NCBI GenBank assembly: GCA_033002965.1
Contig: JAURVB010013317.1
Span: 44,755 to 108,754, forward strand
Origin: Piper betle
Lineage: Eukaryota > Streptophyta > Magnoliopsida > Piperales > Piperaceae
Direction of reading: 5' to 3'
DNA length: 64,000 bases
The notes under the pieces are model-generated. The model saw nothing but the letters and a program-made list of their open reading frames with translations. It did not search any database and was not told the DNA's origin. Below are positions 36,720 to 48,800 of the stretch, piece after piece. Both the position numbers and the translations under genes were made by a program. Position 1 is the stretch's first letter. The number at the start of each line of letters is the position of its first letter.

Positions 36720-39700
36720 CCACTAAAGTAGAATATCATCAAATGATACAACACCCATATGAGCAACATGCTCATGAAAGACCTTGGATGGTAAACTTTT
36801 AGTAAGCAAATCCGCAACCATGGAGTTTATCCCAATATACTCTATAGAGACTTTACCACTCTGAACTGTTTCTTTCACAACAAGAAACTTGATCTTTAAA
36901 TGTTTTGATTTAGATGAGCCCTTGTTGTTATTTGAATATGATACTGTAGATTGATTGTCACAAAAAATCTTAAGTGGACTTTCAATATTATCAATAATGC
37001 GCAGCCCTGTGACAAAATTTCACAACCATATTCCATGATTGGATGCTTCATAACAAGCTATAAATTTAGTTGCTATAGTGGAAAAAGTTATGAGTGTCTG
37101 CTTAGCACTCCTCCAAGAAATAGCTCCTCTAGCAAGCAGATAGACATAGCCAGAAGTGGATCGACGACTATCTTAGCATCCAGCAAAGTTAGAATCAGAA
37201 TACCCAATGATCTCAAGTTGATCTGACTTCCAATGTGTAAGCATTTAATGTTTTGTTCTTTGAAGATATCTCATGACTCTTTTGACTGCTATCCAGTGAT
37301 CCAATCCCAGATTACTTAAATATCTGCCCAACATTCCAACAATATATACAATATTTGGACACATACATACTTGAGCATACATAAGACTTCCTACTGCTGA
37401 AGCATAGGGAATCTTTTGCATTTCCTTTCCTTCTATATGATTTTTAGGGCATTGATTGAGATTGAATTTGTCTCCTATAGAAACAGGGGTTTCTCCTGGT
37501 TTTTAATTTTGCATGCCAAATCTTTTAAGCAATTTTTCTATATAGGTCTTTTGTGATAATCCAAGTATACATCGATCATGATCCCGATGTATTTGAATTC
37601 CTAATACAAAAGACGCATTTCCAAGATGTTTCATTTCAAATTTCTTTGATAAAAATCTCTTGGTTTCGTGCAAAATATCTATATCATTACTAGCAAGCAA
37701 TATATCATCAACACATAAAACTAGAAAAATATACTTACTCCCACTAAACTTATGGTATATACAATCATCAATAACATTCATCTCAAAACCAAACAAGAGA
37801 ATCACTTGATGAAATTTGTGATACCATTGACAAGAAGCCTGTTTAAGTCCATAGATGGATTTCTTTAATTTACAAACTATATTCTTTGAATCTCCTGGTA
37901 CAAAGTTTTTTTGTTGCATCATATAAATTGTTTCATCAATATCTCTATTTAGGAACGCAGTCTTTACATCCATCTGATGTAACTCAAGATCAAAATGTAC
38001 CACTAGTGCCATAATTATTGTAAATGAGTCTTTCGATGAAATTGGAGAGAAATTCTCATTATAATTGATGCCTTCCTTTTGAGTAAAGCCCTTTGCAACA
38101 AGACGAGACTTATATTTTTCTACATTACCTTTCGAATCCCTTTTGGTTTTAAATATCAATTTACAACCAATAGGTTTCACACCTTCAGGCAATGGAATAA
38201 GATTCCAAACGTCATTAGGTTTCATTGACTTTATCTCTTCATTCATAGTATCAATCCACTTTTGAGAATTAGAACTCATCATGGATTGATGAAAAGTGAT
38301 TGGATCATCTTCCATCATTCCAATGTTATCCTCATGTTCTTTGAAAAGATCATATAATTATCTGAAATTTCATTTCTCCTTTCTCTTGTGGATCTCCTTA
38401 ATGACATTTGCTCTTGAGATTGTTGAGTTTGCTCTTCATGTATAACTTGATTAGGGAGAATCTCGACATTGCCTTGTAATTCTGGTATTATTTCTTGAAC
38501 AACATCAGGAATATGATCTTGATCCTGATTATTGTCAAGAACAATCATGGGAAGAGAAACAGATTCTTCTTCAAAGACAAAGTCTCTAACCTCATTTCCC
38601 TCCAAACTCAACATCCTCAAAGAATTGGGCATTGCCCGTCTCAAAGAATGACCTTATTGTGGGATCATAAAACTTATATCCTCTAGACCATTCAAAATAC
38701 CCAACAAAATAACTGCTAACTATTCTTGAGTCCAGTTTCTTTTCATTTGGCCTATAAGGCCTTGCCTTAGCTGGACAGCCTCAAATGCGTAAATGCATAA
38801 TACTGAGTTTTTTTCTAGTCCATAATTCATAAGGGGTCTTAACAGTTGCCTTTGTTGGTACTCTATTGAGAAGATATATTGATGTCTCTAGTGCCTCACC
38901 CCAAAGTGAATCAAGTAAAGTAGTATAAGCAATCATACTTCTTCCCATGTCCTTTAATGTTCGGTTTCATCTTTCAGCAATACCATTCATGCTAGGAGTA
39001 CCTGACATTGTGTATTGTGGGACGATTCCACACTCTTTTAGGAATTTGGCAAATGTTCCTAGAGATTGTACACCTGATCCATTATATCTACCATAGTATT
39101 CACCACCACAGTCAGATCTGATATCCTTAATAGTTTTTTCAAGGTGGTTCTCAACTTTAGCCTTATATGCCTTAAATACATCCAATGCTTGAAACTTCTC
39201 ATAAATGAGATAAAGGTAACCATAACGAGAATAATTGTCTATGAACGTAATAAAATATTGTTGACCATTCCAAGAAGCCATAGGGAATGGCCCACAAATG
39301 TCCGTATGTATTAGTTCTAAGACGCTTGAAGATTTATTGGCACCTAGTCTCTTTATATTTGTTTGTTTTCCTTTAATGCACTCAATACAGACTTGAAAAT
39401 CCGATAAATTGAGAGAATCAAGAATTCCATTTGACATAAGTCATTCAATTCTGTGCTTTTATAGTTATAAGGGACTTTGGATTGACTGAATTGTGCAGGA
39501 AGAGAAATTAAAACTAAATGCACAAGCAAATCTTCAGATAGCTCTAACTTTAGTGCTTTTAGTTTTGAAGCAATATTTGACATCTCTAAGATGTACTCCC
39601 TTATGCTTGTTTTGCCTTTAAACTTCATTAAAATCAAGTTTGTCAAAAGCGTACTTGTTTCAGCCTTATCATTTTTACAAAACTCACTGGCAGTAGTAAC

Positions 39701-40057
39701 CTTTTGAGATATATTGCCCCTGAAGGTCTCTGGAATTCCCCGCTTCATGGTCACAAGACTCCTGCAATTTGAACGTTCCCACTTCTTAATGTCCCGTTTT
39801 TACTCAATGGAACTTTTGTCCGTAAGAGAAGCAGGTTGTTTAGTCCTTAATGCAAAGTCAAGATCCATACAGCCAAGAATAATCATTATACTTTCTTTCC
39901 AATCCTTAAAATTATCTTTAAGCATTGGAACAAAATTGATGTTGGCAGCAATCATAGAAGCAAGTTGATTAATTGAAAATAGAACAAAATAACATGCCCA
40001 TAATAAGATTAATAAATCTAACAATGTTTTAATCTCATCAACAGATACCTTGCACAA
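36720..40057 (-). pseudogene. Decayed Ty1/copia gag-pol (TNT1-94-like)
   Basis: In element sense (right to left) it holds: gag N-terminus (about 40000-39790, NINFVPMLKDNFKDW); the UBN2-type gag body (about 39754-39460); pre-integrase and integrase (39437-38967, HTDICGPF, FIDNYSRYGYL, SMNGIAER); the rest of the integrase region with stops; a linker; reverse transcriptase (38318-37503) with the active-site text CVDDILLAS; and RNase H (about 37500-36735). Gag joins pre-integrase directly near 39440, so the zinc knuckle and protease are deleted. Stops follow AER (about 38967) and FGMQN (37503), and several more lie in RNase H. It cannot make a full polyprotein. Confidence 0.88.
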
Positions 40058-40943
40058 TATTAATATTTAATCTTTAAACAGAAATATTAAGTTGTAAGTG
40101 GTACTCTTAGTGAAATAATTAAATATAGATAATAAATCCTGTTAAATAAAAAAACTTTCCTTTAGGCCGATTTATTATCAACATGGAAATCTGATAATTA
40201 TCTCATATTTATTATCACAAATAAATCTTAATGTAGTAATCAAATATGGATAATAAATCCTGTAAAATAATAAACCTTCCTTTGGGCCGATGTATTATCC
40301 ACATGAAAACCTGATAATTATCCCATATTTATTACAAAAATGAGTCTTATAGTGTCACAAAATATGGACAATAAATCTTGTCAAACAATAAACCTTCCTT
40401 TGGGCCGATTTATCATTCACATGGACGCCTCATAATTATCCATTATTTATTAAAAATAAATCTTAGTGCAGTAATCAAATATAGACAATAAATCCTGTCA
40501 AATAATAAACTTTCCTTTGGGCCGATGTATTATCCACATAGACACTTAACAATTATCCCATTTTTATTACCATAAATAAATATATAATTCTATCAAATAT
40601 TTACCTTCCTTTGGGCCAATTAATATCCACATAAATTAAATACTCATAACCATCTTAATATTTAAAAAATTAATTTCAACAAAAGAGGCTACTTTAGTAG
40701 CATATTGTAATCCTTAATAAATATTAAAATATTAATTATGGTTGAACAAAAAAAGGTTATGAAAGTAACTTTATATGGGAGTTTCCGAAATTATAACCTT
40801 TTGTAAAGGTATTTTCCTGTACTTTCCTTAATCCTGAATCTGTATATTTGAATGGGATATAGAACAGAATAGTTTCAATCCATAATTTAAATATAAATTA
40901 AAATCTAATACTCAATGATTTAATATGAAGGTGGCTCTGATGC
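40058..40943 (-). other. Copia leader region with about 120-bp degenerate tandem repeats
   Basis: Between the 5' LTR and gag lies AT-rich sequence in which a unit of about 105-120 bases recurs five times (about 40130, 40250, 40370, 40480, 40590). Each unit carries ccttcctttgggccgat and tattatccacat text. It belongs to the copia untranslated leader. The primer-site remnant GCATCAGAGCC (minus strand) lies just inside the 5' LTR near 40935. Confidence 0.65.
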
Positions 40944-41379
40944 TGCTTATTAGATTTTATTAGATTTTATATCAAATCATCGAGTAAATAAACTAAATAG
41001 CGGAAGCGTACGTGAAACCATAAGAGAAACTAGAATCTTAACTACCTTAGGTTTTAGTGTACTGAATTTAAGAAGAGTTTTCCAAAACTTAAATTCTGAA
41101 TAATGAGATATCAGAACGAAAATTGCTTATTGATTCAGGGACCATAACCCCCTTATTTATTATTGTAGTTTCATAAATTTATTTTCACCTATCACGAAAA
41201 GAGAAATATAAAAAGGTATCTACACATTAAATTCCACACTTTTCACATTGAATTCCACACCTTAATTTATGGCTCATAACCTTTCATTTTAGTAGATCAA
41301 TTTAATTTAGGGCAACCTTATATAATAACATATGACACAATTATTAATTCACGTATATATTTATGTCCAACATCCAACC
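40944..41379 (-). mobile_element. 5' LTR of the copia element
   Basis: This is about 436 bp and clearly the partner of 35966-36396, but with many scattered differences by eye, so the insertion is old. The terminal CA-equivalent is mutated (ccaac-c instead of ccaaca). The 5-bp flank GTTAT at 41380-41384 matches the left flank. Confidence 0.8.
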
Positions 41380-41384
41380 GTTAT

Positions 41385-43542
41385 TTCTATTTGTTTTACA
41401 TATTTTTTATTTATGGACATGTAGTTTGGACTCCTCGCATAGTCATATGGTAAGACTTGTGAGGCTTGTGATAGCCAATTGTGGAGGTGTACTTTTTATA
41501 GCCCATGTGAATAATTATAACATTTTATAATATATGCATATGCTTATTTAAAGGTTTTTGCGGCTATTCTACTACTGTAAGGCAAACTCTATCGAATTTT
41601 GCTTACAATGACTTAATCATTTTATTTGTCGTAGCATACTAGTGTTCTTACTAGGTTTTTGCATGTATTTGCTTCTTCATACATTGTTGTATGCCTTGGT
41701 GTATGCATGCAAGTTTAGTAGTTCTTTTCCTTTTCTAAAAGCTAAGAGAGATTAGCTTCATCATTTAAGTTGCTAGTGTGATATGTAAATCAGTTTAAGA
41801 CTAAATTTGAGTTTGATGTGTGATATTTCTAATTCTGGTTCCTTCGCAAGCCAAATTTGGGGTGTTATAGAAAGCTCAAGTTAGCTTGGCTTGGCTTGTT
41901 GGGCAGAAGGTTGCTTGGCTCACTCGCAAAGCTTGGTATAAGACAAGTCAAGCGTAAGTCTAGTTCATCTCAACTTGTCCTTTTAAAAAATAATACTTGT
42001 CTTTGTGATGCAAGATTTGGTGTAATAGACCACATAAGTTGACACAAGTGTACATCTATCACGATGTGAGGTTTTATTTGCCGTAATACAAGATGTCATG
42101 CGTAGATATGTCCTCACCGGTCTGAGAAATTTATTATAAAGTGGATGGCAAAAATCACTATATACATATTTTAAAGTATTGAATGATGCTTTTTAGTGAT
42201 GATATTGATAATTCTAGTACTTTTGTGGTAGTTAGAAGAAATTAAAGTTAGTTTTCTATTATTTATAATAGAACTATCTAACTCAAACCTCTATGATTAA
42301 CAATTATTTTCTTTAAAAACGTATCGATAGCTGTTTTAAATTACATGGTGAAATTACCTTCCCTAACCAACCTTCAAAGAATGGAATTTTCTCAGTCAGC
42401 CTCACTTAGGTACGTCCTCAGTTGCACCTTGCATAAGTGGTGTATTGAGGCGTAGTAAATAAGTTATTTTTATATGCATATATCCCCAACCAATAAGTGG
42501 GAGAATTCAAGCTTAAGAAATGGGTTTTTTATCATAACTTATTTATAAACACCATGTTAGTTATGAAGAAAAGGTTACCTGCACCAAAAGCCGAAAAAAT
42601 TCTTACATTAAGTGCTAATTAGGGCCATTCGATCACACAAGGTCGGCCCATGTCTGTCCTTTTCACACATAAGGATGAGCAAGATCTTGTTCTTTTCAAA
42701 AAAAAAAAAATCTCTGACCAATGAGGCAATCGCCAGATCCGGCAACCCCCACCCAAAGGCGGCCAAATCCTACTACCCTAGCCAAGGGCAACCATGTTTG
42801 TCCAATCCCAATCGGAGGCAGCCAAATCCAATCGTCCCTACCTAGAGGCAGCCAATTGACCGAATTAGACTGTGGTTGACAATTGCCTCCATCCATCTGT
42901 GGCCAAACCTACCAATATTTTTTGTTTTTATTCTTTTTAAAAGTATAATTGTGATGAGATGACCCAAATTAGTGGTTGGGATAGGAATGTTTTCCCGCCC
43001 CTCCAGAGTGGTTATTATTTTCAACTTGATTAATTATTTTTGTATAGATACCTAAACCTATCAATTTATATTAATTAGGTCAAACGGTTATAAATGACAT
43101 TAAAGCCAACTTGAGACCTCGTTTGATGGATGATAGCATATCAAGATAAATTTAGATTAGGTTCAAGTTATAAAAAGGAATTCTAATAGCAGAATATCTT
43201 AAATTTAGTTAATAATTTTTGTATAGATAAATAAGCCCATTAATTTGTATTAATTGGGCCAAGTCTTTACATGTCACCTGGTTGGGTTTAATGCATTTAT
43301 TGTACGAAGTGAGCTAAAAAATAGGTATTTTGTTATTTAGAATCTATACCCAAACCTAATATTATATTCATTTGAATCTAAACCCAAATTGGTATTAGAT
43401 ATCACAAACCCATTTATAAAATAAATACAAAACAATATAAATTTGCAATAATCATGATACTGTAAGTAATAAAACATACAACATTACATAAACACTCTAT
43501 AAAATATATTAACTTAATGAAAAAATTAAAAGTTTAGAACTA

Positions 43543-43546
<4 letters not shown>
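41385..43546. other. Repeat-derived intergenic DNA, no gene
   Basis: No protein was recognised. Bases 42715-42860 hold a degenerate repeat of about 37 bp with ggcagccaaatcc. Segments near 43010-43090 and 43190-43275 resemble each other and the LTR of the TRIM-like element at 28580-28735 (tttagttaa, gcccat, aattgggcca), so they are probably old LTR scraps. Confidence 0.45.

Positions 43547-43603
<57 letters not shown>
43547..43603. repeat. TA microsatellite, 57 bp
   Basis: This is an uninterrupted (TA)28 tract, the longest simple repeat in the window. It is followed at 43620-43720 by a run of gaatcgg-type short repeats. Confidence 0.95.
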
Positions 43604-43606
<3 letters not shown>

Positions 43607-44045
43607 GTTGGAGCATGGTTGCATGAATCAGAATCGGTTTTCCAAGGAGTCGGAATCGGAATCGGTATGAATCGGCCAAGAATCGGTTCAGTTGAATCGG
43701 TCCAAATTAATTTAATCGGTCATATATAATAATTTGACAATTTATAATATAAATATATTAAAATTGGGTATTGATATTATTTTGATATTATTCTGTGTAT
43801 TATAGTTTATGATATTTTTAAATATTTTTTAAGATTTTTTTAAATTATTTAGAATTAATTATTATTTTGACTCGAGTTAGACTCGAGTCAACTTTTAATT
43901 ACGAGAATGCCAGTCTTGACCCCCGCCGCCGCCGCCGGTCCGGTTGGCGTCGAGTCTCGCGGCGGCGATGTCGGAGGATGTCGGCAGCCCGGTCGGACGA
44001 ACAGTCGACGGCGATTCGTGCGTCACAGCCCGATTCGGTCCGGCC

Positions 44046-44650
44046 ACACGTCGGCGGCGACGTTGCGAGGTCAGTAGCCCGGTCGGCGGCAAGCCCGGAG
44101 TCGGGGACGCACGGCGGACGGCGGAAACGGGGCGGCGGCGAGCGGACGAGCGGCGGTGGTGTGGGGGGAGCGGGTTTGATTTTAGGTTTTGGCTAACATT
44201 TCGGCTCATGTGGACATAATGGACCTTTCGGTAGGGGTGCTAATTGAGCGAGCGAGCCGAGCTCAACACGTGTTCGAACTCGGCTCGAATAGTTCGAAAC
44301 TCGTTCGAACTCGACTCAAGATCAAACGGTCTTGGACATCACATGCTGGCGGCGACATTGTGAGGTCAAGTACGTCCCGGTTTCGGCGGCAAGCCCTGGA
44401 GTCGGGCGACGCACGGCGGACCGGCGGATAACGGGGCAGGCGGCTGAGCGGACGGCAGCGGTGGTGTGGGAGGAGCGGGTTCATAGACTTAGTGGGTTTT
44501 GGCTAACATTTCGGCTCATGTGGACATAATGGACCTTTCGGTAGGGGTGCTAATTGAGCGAGCGAGCCGAGCTCAGCACGTGTTCGAACTCGGCTCGAAT
44601 AGTTCGAAACTCGTTCGAACTCGACTCAAGATCAAACGAGTTTTGGACAT
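44046..44650. repeat. About 310-bp tandem duplication
   Basis: Text at 44046-44339 repeats at 44340-44650. The anchor ggctaacatttcggctcatg occurs at 44191 and 44501, exactly 310 bases apart. Each copy has a GC-rich half (cggcggcaagccc, gacgcacggcgga) and then the left end of a hAT-like element. Short open frames through it are compositional. The first copy carries only a stub of the hAT-like element, and the second runs into the complete one. Confidence 0.8.
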
Positions 44651-45136
44651 ACATGCTCGAGTTCAACTCGAATATCTTTTATGTGTTCGAACGATCGGCA
44701 GATGTTACGTTCGTTAGCTTCGATTAAAAGTCAAAAGTACCTCACTTTAAAAAAAAATGAGCCCAATGTGGTTTGAACCCACAACCTTGAAGTCATTAAG
44801 GTGAATACTTACCATCTCAACTATCTTGCTTCTTTGTTATTATATTTCATATATATATATAAATAAATAAATAAATAAATATAATATAATATAAAAACTA
44901 TATTATTATATTATTTTATCGAGTCGAGTTCGAGTCGAACTACGAGTCGAGTTCTAGTCGAGTTCGAGTTACAACCGAGTCGAGTCGAGTCGAACACGAC
45001 CTTGCTCAAGCTTGGCATGTAAGATTCAAGTTTGAGTCGAGTTCGAGTCGAGCATTTAAATATCGAGTTTCGAGTCGAGTCAAGCCGAGCCGAACGTTAA
45101 ATGCTCACGAGCTGGCTCGCTCAATTAGTAACCGTA
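44542..45136. mobile_element. hAT-like MITE with 8-bp target duplication
   Basis: The 595-bp element starts TAGGGGTGCTAATTGAGC and ends GCTCAATTAGTAACCGTA, giving inverted ends with a few mismatches. Flanks are CCTTTCGG (44534-44541) and CCATTCGG (45137-45144), an 8-bp duplication with one difference. Subterminal text is rich in gagtcgagttcgagt repeats. It contains the second SINE-like copy and no transposase. Confidence 0.65.
44757..44850 (-). mobile_element. tRNA-derived SINE-like repeat, copy 2
   Basis: This is the reverse complement of 812-905 with few differences. Read on the minus strand it has the A-box-like TAGTTGAGATGG, the B-box-like GGTTCAAACC, then a run of nine T shortly after. 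It sits inside the hAT-like MITE. Confidence 0.55.
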
Positions 45137-45263
45137 CCATTCGGCAGGTCTTTTCTTGGTCGCCAGGGGCAGCAGAGGCCTTCTTTCCGTGGGAATCTTT
45201 TGCCACTTCTTGTAGGTCACACACTCTCTTTGTTTGGAAAATAATCATTTTATTATATATTAT

Positions 45264-45640
45264 ATTTTTTAAAAAAGAAATATGGCTCTCCCTCTATTAT
45301 TTTAGTAAATATATTGTGTTTTAAAGAAAAATCCCTCAATTATTTTAGTATATATATTGTGTTTTAAAGAAAAATAAATATGGTCTTCCCTTTATTATTT
45401 TATTGTATGTATTGTGTTTTAAAGAAAAATAAATATGGCCCTCCCACTATTATTTTATTATATATTGTGTTTTAAAGAAAAATAAATATGATCCTCCCTC
45501 TATTATTTTATTATATATTGTGTTTTAAAGAAATATATATATAATCCTCCCTCTATTATTTTAGTATATATATTGTGTTTTAACGAAAAATAAATAGGGT
45601 TCTCCCGCAATGTTTTAAATAAAAAATAAATATGCTTGGA
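45264..45640. repeat. 53-55 bp minisatellite upstream of the ORP gene
   Basis: Six to seven copies of a unit containing attgtgttttaaagaaaaat, aaatatgg and ctccctctattatttta follow each other. The anchor attgtg falls at 45312, 45356, 45411, 45464, 45517 and 45572. The array ends about 200 bases before the ATG of the ORP gene, so it lies in or next to its promoter. Confidence 0.85.
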
Positions 45641-45842
45641 AAATAAAATATAAATATGGCTCCATTCCGCCACCCCCAACCACCAATCGCCAATCCCAAC
45701 TCACTTTTCCGTTCCGATTCCGATTTCGATTCGTCGATCCGTTGGATTCAGATTTGAGGGGATTTGGATTCTCCGATCTCGTTACTGTTCATCTGATAGT
45801 AGTAGTAGTTGTTGTTGCTGCAATTGTTTGTTGTTTGGAATC
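45641..45842 (+). promoter_or_regulatory. Probable 5' UTR / proximal promoter of the ORP gene
   Basis: The stretch turns from AT-rich to mixed composition with pyrimidine-rich text and short tagtag and gttgttg runs before the ATG, as is common in plant leaders. No TATA box could be assigned with confidence. Confidence 0.35.
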
Positions 45843-48800
45843 ATGGCGGGCAAGGATGAGAAGCAGGGCGGTGGTTTTTGGCCTCCCTCACTTCTAGCTT
45901 CCTCAATTTCGGCTCTGCCATGCACAAATCCGTCAACGGGTAATCCCCTTGTGTTGTTCTTGTTAAATATAATAATTCCGATTTCTTTTTCTTTTTTTGG
46001 GTAGTTGACGGATTTGGTGATGGATGATCTATGTCATACTCTTGCAATTGTAGTTTGATTGGCGTTGTGATCTGTATTATCGGGCATAGTTTGTGTTGTG
46101 GCTTCATTTTTAGTGGAAGGAATTGTTAGGCTCATGATTTTTATGGTAAGAACTTCTACTTGATAGATCAGCGTTTTTGCATCTCATGTTAGGATTGCAT
46201 GTTGAGTTTTGGTCTGAGCTGTGGTTTAGAATATTTGGTTGAAACGGTGATTCATTTGCTTTTAGAATATGCAATATGTGCAGGGTGTTTTGTTTTTTCG
46301 ATAATAATTGCTCGTGATGACTTAGTACTTGGGATTTTTTTGTGATAAATCACTTGAATTATGAATCTGAACTTTGTATTCTACAAAAGTAATATGTATA
46401 TGTATATGCTTGTTTGCGTTTCAAGGGTGCTTTTCTCGTAGTCTTATCTTCATGAGATTTGTTTCGTCTTGTTTTACGTCTACCTGTTTGTAGTTGTATG
46501 AACCCAACGGGATATTTAGTGAGAAGCTTGCAAGAAATAGCGTCGGTTACTTGAAAATAACATCATGGAAGCTGATTTTATTCTTTGGCTTAGGACCGTG
46601 TGATTTTTAACTAGGATCATAAGGGGATGTATTCTTCATAGTCATGGTCCAAGAACAGCTATACCGAAAGAAGTTTTTATTTCTAACTTACCATCTTAGC
46701 CTTATTCAGCTATATGGTATTAATATTTTGGGGATGCTTCACTTATACAACTTATTTTGTGATATCTGAACTTCTGCCCACAGATTATTGGGCTATGAGG
46801 GACTGGAAGTTATTAACCCTGAAGGGGGCACTGAAGATGCAGAAGAGGAAGCTCAGAGGGGAAGATGGAAGCAGGAGGTTCGTCTTCTATCTCTCTTACT
46901 GCTGAGCCGCTACTCCAGCCATTTTTGTGCATGTGTACCAATTTGAACCCTGCAAATGTACAGATGTAGTCATTCCAATCTCTAGTTTAAATTTTTGTCT
47001 GAAAAAAAAGTTTCTTCTTTGGTTAACTATAAGTAGTGTTGAGAGATATTTTTGTATTGACCAGTTCTTATGGGCTTGGTTATGTGGGTTGAAAGATTGT
47101 TGTAATCAGTTAGGCTGTTAGAGATTGTCTAGAGTTTGTTATGTATTTGAATTTTGAAGATCTTGTACTGTTATCTATGAAATAACATGCAAAGTAATCA
47201 TTATGATTACCCTTTTCATTTATTTTACTCTTTAACATGTTGATTATATAAAGATCTATTAAAAGCTTATTTAATTTTTTTTGACTTTTTTGATTTTTCA
47301 CTAGCTTTTGTTTGTTGTGTAGGATCGGGATAGCTACTGGAAGATGATGCACAAGTACATTGGGTCAGATGTTACATCTATGGTGACGCTCCCAGTTATA
47401 ATTTTCGAGCCAATGACAATGATTCAGAAAATGGCTGAGGTTTCTATGATTGTTTTTAACATCTGCTGCTCTCAATTTTTTTTCTTATTTTTATGTTGGC
47501 TAGTAACTTTTGGTGTTCGTTGCAGCTTATGGAGTATTCCCACTTATTGGATGCGGCAGATGAGTGTCAAGATCCATACATGAGACTGGTCTATGCCAGT
47601 AAGTATTTTCCTTTCTGCTACATTCCTGTGAAATATTTTCCATGTCATAAAGTTCATCTTCCTTGCAGCTTCATGGGCAATTTCTGTGTACTTTGCTTAT
47701 CAACGTGCCTGGAAACCTTTCAATCCTATACTTGGTGAAACCTATGAAATGGTTAACCATGGTGGAATTACATTCATATCAGAACAGGTGAGCATCTTGA
47801 ACAGCCTATTTGTAAACTAATATAGTAGAGTTCTACTTGTGGTCATGAGACCTTCATCTAGTTGTCACTGGAAGGATTTGAGCAGGAAAAAAATGACAAA
47901 ACTGTGATTCTTGATTATATTTAGGCCTGAGCAGTTTGTAGTTTCATGTGTAGTGTCATAATTATGTAATGTTCCTATTTATCTCTGTAGGTTAGCCATC
48001 ATCCTCCGATGAGCGCAGGGCATGCTGAAAATGATCATTTCACTTATGATGTGACTTCAAAGTTAAAAACCAAATTTTTAGGGAACTCCGTTGACGTGTA
48101 TCCTGTGGGAAGGTATGGTTATGTTGCTCGTTTTTTGTTTTTTTGTTTATTTTTGTATTTCTTTCTGTTTTTTTAATTCAGTTTTCATGACATGTTTACA
48201 ATGACAACCTGAAATTTTTTCCATTATTTTTCATCAATAAATAAGCAATGGATTGAACTACAATAATTGTGTATATCTACTAATAGGTTAGCGTAAGCCT
48301 GCTTTACTTGCTTATCTACATTTACTGTTTTAGAATTACAGCACACATCAAAATAGAGAAGTTTTTATGGTATTTGTTGGCTTATAAAAGGGTCATGCTA
48401 TTTTCTTTGCAGGACGCGCGTGGTCCTCAAAAAGGATAACATGGTCTTAGATTTAGTGCCTCCTCCCACAAAAGTTCATAATCTTATATTTGGAAGGACC
48501 TTTGTTGACTCACCTGGAGAGATGATCATGACAAATTTAACTACAGGAGACAAAGCAGTTCTATATTTTCAGCCATGTGGTTGGTTTGGGTATGTTTGCC
48601 TGTTTTTCTTTCATATACTTAATTTGGGTTTAGAGCTCGGTGCAGTGGTTTGCAGTGGTTTTGGTGGCACCTCTTTGAAGCTTGCATTTCCATATCTCGT
48701 ACTATATTTTTAAATTTTAGGGTAACTAGCACTTACATTTCTAGGCTTTTGGGAAAATAGGAATTGCATTTCTGACCTCTAAATAACTTCACTTACTGCG

